Below, in pieces: positions 18,800-23,686 of a stretch of DNA of 23,686 bases (the stretch's first letter is position 1; each line of letters opens with the position of its first letter). A program made the position numbers and the translations under genes. Source of the stretch: Hofstenia miamia (taxonomy: Eukaryota; Xenacoelomorpha; Acoela; Hofsteniidae); contig CABFPE010000278.1 in assembly GCA_900660155.1 (NCBI GenBank), forward strand, positions 941,169 to 964,854. Direction: 5' to 3'. The notes beneath the pieces are model-generated. The model was not told the origin of the DNA, made no database searches, and was given only the letters and a program-made list of their open reading frames with translations.

Positions 18800-19609
18800 A
18801 AAATGCTGACATCAGCACTAATAACTACAAATTAATATACCTTAAGATATTACTAGACCTTAGAAATTGTGTTTTGAATTGAAAAAAATTAAAAGTTGAC
18901 CAATAATGATAACGATTTCGACATAAGACACTAATTTTTTTACAAAAAGTTATGAAGTTAACAAAAATGCCTTGTTAAAAATTTTATTATTGGAATTTTT
19001 TTAAAATTTTATCCCATATTACGTTTGTGACAAACTTCATGACATCAGCATTCATATATCAAAATAAACCTGGAGGGGGTATTTTACCCCCTTGTTAAAC
19101 CAACGTACATAAAAAAGGTTGTGAGGATTAGGGTTAATACTTTGACTAAGCATAATGGTAGTATATATCTAATCTAAAAACATGCAATCTACTTAACACG
19201 CTGCTTTGAGTCTTGCCTGAGGTACAGCTTTTTCCCACAATCCAGTTGCAAATTTTTGTTATAATAAGAAAGCACATTTACCCGTAAATTTCTCCATATT
19301 CCAAGATTTTCAAATTTCCTCCTGAGCTTAAGCAAAATAATTGAAAAGTTTGTAGGACATAATTCATATTTGTTGTGATGAAGTGTTCTTCGTCTGAATA
19401 TTTATTCCACTGTTTCTCTTTGCTGGATAGGTAAAACTTATTTTACATGCTATTCATTAAATTAAAATATTGTAATATGATTTCATTGGAAATACAAACA
19501 GAATACTGTTAAATTGCTAATTTTTGCAATGCACACTTCGCAATAGATTTCGTAATTTATTATATAGCAAGGGTCCAAAATTCTGAAAACATGGGAGTTA
19601 TGTACGCCC
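18800..19609. other. Intergenic, no gene
   Basis: A+T-rich with no supported coding region. A short hairpin, GGGGGTA-TTT-TACCCCC, lies at 19075-19091. It has no evident role in an animal genome. Confidence 0.5.
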
Positions 19610-19769
19610 CATTTTTATGATAGTATACAATAATGAACATCTAGTAATTTTTCAATACATTAATAAAATTTTCTATTACTGATTAAGGTAAAACATTACA
19701 TGACAAAATATTAACAAAAGCAAAATGTTGCATTTAGCACCCAATAACTAACAGTGTATTAATTGAATA
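19610..19769 (-). repeat. 3' flank of ANL copy 3, inverted match to 3201-3370
   Basis: The reverse complement of this segment aligns along its length with 3201-3370, including ATTGGGTGCTAAATGCAACA. It marks the 3' boundary of the right-hand ANL array. Homology is lost near 19605. Confidence 0.8.
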
Positions 19770-20481
19770 AACTCCTTAAATCTAAGCACTTCTTCACTTA
19801 CTCTTGCAGACAGATGTATATTTCGATACTGATCAAAATGTGCCATATCACCAGTATTATACCAATCGTTGTCAATCAAAGCAGATTTCGTTTCTTCTTG
19901 ATCATGAAGATATCTTATCATAGTGGAAGAAAATTCTATCCAAAGTTCACCAACTACATTGATTGCACATTCTATGTTCAATTGTACATCAATTATCTTA
20001 CATTTTATCGGATCAGCTGCTGGCTCTAAATAATCTTTGATGGAATCTATGCGTGATTGAGTAAAATGAGTTATTGGATATTCACATGAATCGTATGCCT
20101 GAAAGAATGCGACGCTATTATTAATCATCGTCCTATCCATTATTTCGTTTACAACCTTGATATTTATTTTTTCCCTCCACATACTATTGTTTGGGCATTA
20201 CCCAAATCGTAATGTGATAGATCTGGATATTTTTATAGCAATCTTAGCATTACAGGGGTGCAAAACCTTTAGTTACATTGATACCTGAATAAAATTTTCC
20301 AAGTAAAACCTAGGATAAAATCCTTCCATGGTAACAACGTTCTGCCCACAAAATTTGCTCATAAGGAATGCCAAAATTCTTTAGAATGCGAAAAGTGGTT
20401 GCACAGTAGTAGTATTCTTAAGGGATTAATCATGGAATTACTGTAGATTGAATGTAGAGAGTTGATTTGTTTCAAAAATTC
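19770..20481 (-). pseudogene. ANL (acyl-CoA-synthetase-like) copy 3, C-terminal domain deleted
   Basis: The 5' part (20481 to about 20183) aligns with copy 1 from the QLNYLRSLYNSSMLNP region but has several indels and stops. From 20182 a 144-codon frame is open: FFQAYDSCEYPITHFTQS, YLEPAADPIKCKIID, DNDWYNTGDMAHFDQ, then LSARVSEEVLRFKEF. After RFKEF (near 19770) the sequence jumps directly to the 3' flank, so the frame ends IQLIHC. The whole C-terminal domain, including the catalytic lysine of motif A10, is missing, about 335 bp relative to copy 1. The junction shares AGTT with both sides. It lacks the N-terminal half and the P-loop too. It joins copy 2 head to tail at about 20474-20482. Copy 3 has Glu where copy 1 has its TAG. 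Confidence 0.8.
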
Positions 20482-21381
20482 TCAACATCCACAGGGTAAA
20501 TATCACCACACATTTCCATTACTCTAACTACCTCCTCAAAACCTTTCACATTAATTAATTTTCCAACAACTCCAGCAATTTTCACAGCAGGGTGTTACCA
20601 GAACAAATGCTCAAGTTTTTCATAACTTACTTTAAATTCCTGAAAATTTGGTTCTCCTTCGAATACTATTGCAGATAGATACATATTTCTATCATGATCA
20701 AAATGTGAAATATCACCAGTATTATACCAATCACTGTCAATGAAAACAGATTTCGTTTTCACTTGATCATTTAAATATCCTATCATAGTGGACGGAGACT
20801 TTATCAAAAGTTTACCAACTTCATTATTTGTACATTCGAAGTTGGTTTGTTCATCTATTATCTTAAATTGTATTGGGGGAGCTGCTGGCTCTAAATAATT
20901 TTTAATTGAATTTATGTGTGATTGAGTAAAATGAGTTATTGGATATTCACACGAACTGTATGCCTGAAAGAAATCTACGCTATTTTTTATTTTCGTCTTT
21001 GCTTTTATTTCCTTTATAGCCTTCATATTAATCTTGTTCCCTCCACATACTATTGTAAGAGTGTTGCTCAAATTGTAATTTGATAGATCGGGATATTTTG
21101 ACATTATTGTGAGCATCACAGGCGTGCACAAAAGGTAATTACATTCATACTTCCTAAAGGTTTCCAAGTAGTATTTAGGATCGAATCCATCCATTATAAC
21201 TATGTTATGTCCACTAAATATGCCCATAAGCAATGTCAACATTCCTCCACAATGCGAAAAATGGTTGCACATTATAAATGTTCTTTGGGGATTTAGCATG
21301 GAGCTATTGTAGAGAGAATGTAGATAATTCAGTTGTTTCAAAATGGAATGGTGGTTGATCATTACTGCCTTTGGAAACATA

Positions 21382-21389
21382 GTGATCTC
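21382..21389. repeat. Target-site duplication, left copy (GTGATCTC)
   Basis: GTGATCTC, identical to 21588-21595. It flanks the hAT-type MITE. Its counterpart in copy 1 (GTGATCCC on the complementary strand, within 2114-2122) occurs once, with one substitution, so the 8 bases were duplicated on insertion. Confidence 0.85.
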
Positions 21390-21587
21390 CAGTGGCGTAC
21401 GCGTCAAGTTTCCAAATTTGATTTTAAATGGATAAATCAAATAAATTTTCATAAAAAAATTTAAAATCTAGGATCGTGAAATGCATAATTAAGGGTCTAT
21501 TTTCAAAAATTTTCGCTGGGCTTTGCCCCGCATTGCGTAATAATGATGATGTCCCCCCTCCGTCAGAAAATCCTGCATACGCCCCTG
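21390..21587. mobile_element. hAT-type MITE, 198 bp, inserted in ANL copy 2
   Basis: It starts CAGTGGCGTACGC (21390-21402) and ends GCATACGCCCCTG (21575-21587). The ends are inverted repeats with 11 matches in 13. The perfect 8-bp flanking duplication GTGATCTC and the CAGKGGCGTAYGC-type ends fit the hAT superfamily. The interior (GTCAAGTTTCCAAATTTG ... CTGGGCTTTGCCCCGC) codes for nothing. The element is absent from copy 1, so it inserted after the duplication. It splits the codons of the ATP-binding loop. Confidence 0.88.
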
Positions 21588-21595
21588 GTGATCTC
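21588..21595. repeat. Target-site duplication, right copy (GTGATCTC)
   Basis: The second copy of the 8-bp duplication flanking the MITE, identical to 21382-21389. Confidence 0.85.
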
Positions 21596-21680
21596 TGATG
21601 TCATAAGTATGAAAGAAGTGTCTTTCAATTGCTCTGTGTCAAAACATAGAATTATGTTCCATAGATTTCCCAATTTAGTC

Positions 21681-21818
21681 AATCTGTTAAATAGCGTCTG
21701 TCAAACTTATTGCTATTGATTAATGGAATTTTAACACGTATGTGTTAGAATCAATTTGTTGGTTAACAAATTTATAAATCCCCCTTGTATTAATATAGCA
21801 ACAGGTTTCTATTATTTA
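21681..21818 (-). pseudogene. ANL copy 4: C-terminal domain remnant
   Basis: The reverse complement matches the C-terminal domain of copy 1, from TAATAGAAAC (21818) through TTTGTTAACCAACAAATTGA, then, after a deletion of about 20 bases, ACATACGTG, AAAATTCCATTAA, CAATAA and TTTGACAGA to TATTTAACAGAT (21681). It has lost frame and carries stops. It lies upstream of copy 2 on the same strand, so the array reads copy 4, copy 2, copy 3. The upstream-region match at 22250-22505 was probably its promoter, with most of its body deleted in between. Confidence 0.7.
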
Positions 21819-22249
21819 TATAATATATGAAATCAGTTAAAATAATTAGTTTGACCCATGGTGATGAGTGCGTGCATATCCTCCAAAGTACAGCATTAAT
21901 ACAGCATTGTAAGAAAATTGCGTCCATATCTTACAAAGTACAGCGTTAATTCAGCAGTGATTTCTTTTAACGCGAAAATAAAATACGTCATGCACTCAAG
22001 TCTTTGTAAGCATTAAAATTTATTACTTTTTATAAGTGAAATCTAGTTACAGAATTAAATTTAATTAAGATCTTCTCGTTTTTAAGACTACATTTAAAAC
22101 TTGAAATAGTTCCTATAGCCTGCTGCTAATTCTTTAAGCAAGCTGAATAAATTGCAGTGAATACCTTCAAAGTGCGTATTAAGCTGCTGCTAAGTCTTGC
22201 AATTGCGTTTTTATCTTACAAGTTGCGGTTGTAAAGTATTTTCAAAGTA
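21819..22249. other. Intergenic remnant inside the ANL array, no gene
   Basis: This lies between the copy 4 remnant and the duplicated upstream region. It holds a 50-base-period repeat at 21870-21960 and otherwise nothing recognisable. Confidence 0.5.
21870..21960. repeat. Diverged 50-bp tandem repeat
   Basis: GCGTGCATATCCTCCAAAGT (21870) and GCGTCCATATCTTACAAAGT (21920) each continue into ACAGCRTTAATWCAGCAKTG. The period is 50 bases, with two copies and several substitutions. Confidence 0.8.
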
Positions 22250-22505
22250 ATGCACGCACTAGTTAACATGCATCCAAATTGCTCACCTTTTGGACTCTAA
22301 GTTTTGTCTATTACTGGGGCTCCCCACCAAACTTGTGGTGGGATGAAGATAAAATGTGGCACCATGTGTTTCATGAGGATTTGTGGAGCTAAAACTGTAA
22401 ATCTAAGCTCAATTATAAGGTGTTTTTAATGTTTTTTCAAGTAAAATCCACCATATTTATTATTTGCTAGTGATCAGTTATCATAGCAAATGACATCAAT
22501 TCTAA
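22250..22505 (-). repeat. Right arm of the inverted duplication: upstream region of the ANL array
   Basis: The inverted match of 965-1230. Shared blocks include TAAATCTAAGCTCAATTATA, GCTAGTGATCAGT, CCACATTTTA and ATTTGGATGC in matching order. It is the ANL upstream region on the minus strand. Homology ends at about 22505 (GACATCAA), and Penelope-like sequence starts within about 70 bases. Confidence 0.8.
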
Positions 22506-22569
22506 AATTTGTAGTTAGAAATCAGAAAAATTTTGAACAGCTACCTCAAGCAACCCAAAATTCCTAGAA

Positions 22570-23686
22570 AAGTAAAGAACTTGATTAGTTCCTTAAAATC
22601 ATTAGCTTCTGATTAATCTATCTATATTTCCAAATTTGACAAAGGCAATGGAATAGTAATCATGGACAAATCAGAATACCTATCAAAATTAAAAAAATAC
22701 ATAAAAATCCTAAAGATCCAACTATACGACCAATCCTATCAACAATCAATTTCCAAAGTACAAAATTAACTAAATGGTTGGATAATTTGCTTAAGAAATG
22801 CATTCCAAAAAAGTTTAATCCACGTGACACAAATGACTTTTTGACAAGACAAGAAGAAACATATGAAACAAATAATGCTAAACGTTTTCTAGTAAGTTAT
22901 GACGTGAAGTCATTATTCACAACTATTCCATTAAACAAAACATTTAATCCCATCATTAAATTAATACCAGAAGAAGAAATACCAATTAACCATAAGACAC
23001 TATTAAAATTGTTAAATATGTGCTGCATGAACTTCCCATTTCTATTTAATGGAGTTCTTTATCCGTCAAATTAATGGAAAGGCCATGGGATCGGCACTTG
23101 AACCCACAATTTTAGAATTTACAATGGATATTATAGAAAACGATTTCATAAGATCATCAACTTTATCTACTCCTCAATGCTACTATCAATATATGTAGAT
23201 GACATATTCGCAATTTTTAACAACAAAGATGAAGCGAAGATATTTTTGAATTATCTAAACAACATTCTATTACAATTCACAATTTCAATGATCATTACGA
23301 AACAAGTTGGCATATAAAATCAACAAATTCCGGCCTATACATTCCGTATTTTTCGAATTGCAATATTTCCTACAAATTCAACACAATTACAGCATTATTT
23401 AATCGAGCAAGATCAACATCCTCAAATTACGAACATCTAACTTCTGCCACAGATAAAATTTTCGAAATCTTAAAAGACAATGGCTATCCCATCGAACTTA
23501 TCAAAAAATATTCAACGAAAATGTTTAAAGAAAGTAACAAAGATCAACTTCATCAAACAAACGATGACAAGAACCATAATTGTCCAATATATTTAAAAAA
23601 TCCGTGTTTATGCAACCAAGTTAAAACTTTCAAAGAAAGAATTAAAATATTGAACACCAAATTAAAATTCACCGAAATTGTCCCAA
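22570..23686 (+). pseudogene. Penelope-like element reverse transcriptase, frameshifted, runs off the window
   Basis: Ordered RT blocks on the plus strand are LISSLKSLASD, SKFDKGNGIVIMDKSEYLSK (22626-22685), DPTIRPILSTINF, RFLVSYDVKSLFTTIPLNKT (22883-22942), QINGKAMGSALEPTI (about 23070-23114), YVDDIFAIF (catalytic YVDD at 23192-23203), and SYKFNTITALFNRARST with NGYPIELIKKYSTKMF. DKGNxxVIMDKSEY, SxDVxSLFTxIPLxxT and GxAMGSxLxPT are signatures of Penelope-like RTs. These occupy at least three frames and include a TAA after SLASD, so it is disrupted. A GIY-YIG endonuclease would lie beyond the right edge. CPIYLKNPCLCNQVKTFKER near 23580-23640 fits the region after the RT. Its 5' limit is uncertain. 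Confidence 0.7.

Larger units (their letters stand above)
20474..21644 (-). pseudogene. ANL (acyl-CoA-synthetase-like) copy 2, interrupted by a MITE and an in-frame stop
   Basis: Homology to copy 1 starts at TTTTGACACAGAGC (21644) and gives DTSFIL and TSEIT. It is broken at 21588 by a 198-bp insertion and resumes at ITMFPKAVMINHH. The frame is then open down to 20595. I count about 20 substitutions and one gap against copy 1 as far as WYNTGD, but about 11 in the next 24 residues (SAIVFEGEPNFQEF), including loss of the conserved Arg of the hinge motif. At 20595 a TAA replaces the Gln codon of copy 1 (LFLQHPAV becomes LFW-stop). The C-terminal domain then continues in frame (AVKIAGVVGK, MEMCGDI) until it fuses with copy 3 near 20480. 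The first 22 or so residues of the long open frame come from the MITE. It is not functional as it stands. Confidence 0.85.

Noticed and set aside
19075..19091. GGGGGTA hairpin as a terminator
   Set aside because: Intrinsic terminators are bacterial; the window is eukaryotic and no gene ends here.
21391..21452. The N-terminal 22 or so residues of the copy 2 open frame as real protein
   Set aside because: They are translated from the hAT-type MITE and not from the ANL gene.

Overview
The window looks like nuclear DNA from an invertebrate animal, possibly an arthropod, though I cannot name the species. By eye it is strongly A+T-rich. It is sparse in genes and full of TA and TAA microsatellites. 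It carries decayed retrotransposons of three kinds (R4/Dong-like, CR1/Jockey-like and Penelope-like), cut-and-paste DNA transposons (a pogo/Tigger-like element and a hAT-type MITE), one small C2H2 zinc-finger gene and a family of broken acyl-CoA-synthetase-like (ANL superfamily) genes. A 1,000-base run of N (11431-12430) is an assembly gap. I found no rRNA, tRNA or CRISPR array, and nothing bacterial.

Layout. At the left end (965-3370, + strand) is a nearly full-length ANL gene: a 15-codon first exon, a 200-bp GT-AG intron and one long second exon. It is broken by a 1-base frameshift near 1740 and an in-frame TAG at 2862. At the right end (19610-22505, - strand) is the same unit inverted. There it has become a tandem array of three damaged copies, arranged 5' to 3' as a small C-terminal remnant (copy 4), a larger body (copy 2) and a third body (copy 3). 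Upstream and downstream flanks are also shared between the two ends. The window is therefore a large convergent inverted duplication with about 16 kb of spacer. Copy 2 carries a 198-bp hAT-type MITE with a perfect 8-bp target duplication, inserted in the ATP-binding loop codons.

The spacer is mostly layered mobile DNA. 4384-5167 is a TA-flanked pogo-like element with a transposase C-terminal remnant. 6445-8108 is a 5'-truncated R4/Dong-like retrotransposon between TAA repeats, abutting the 3' tail of an inverted CR1/Jockey-like element (8110-9080). 10452-14160 is a second inverted CR1/Jockey-like element, split by a directly repeated segment and the gap. 14322-17390 holds two diverged direct repeats, each with a reverse-transcriptase scrap, flanking the zinc-finger gene at 15044-15658. 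From about 22570 to the right edge is a Penelope-like reverse transcriptase with frameshifts.

Only the zinc-finger gene looks intact. The ANL copies share unusual substitutions in the AMP-binding motifs, so the family may already have been catalytically divergent before it was duplicated and broken. Converging inverted copies could give complementary transcripts; that last point is inference.
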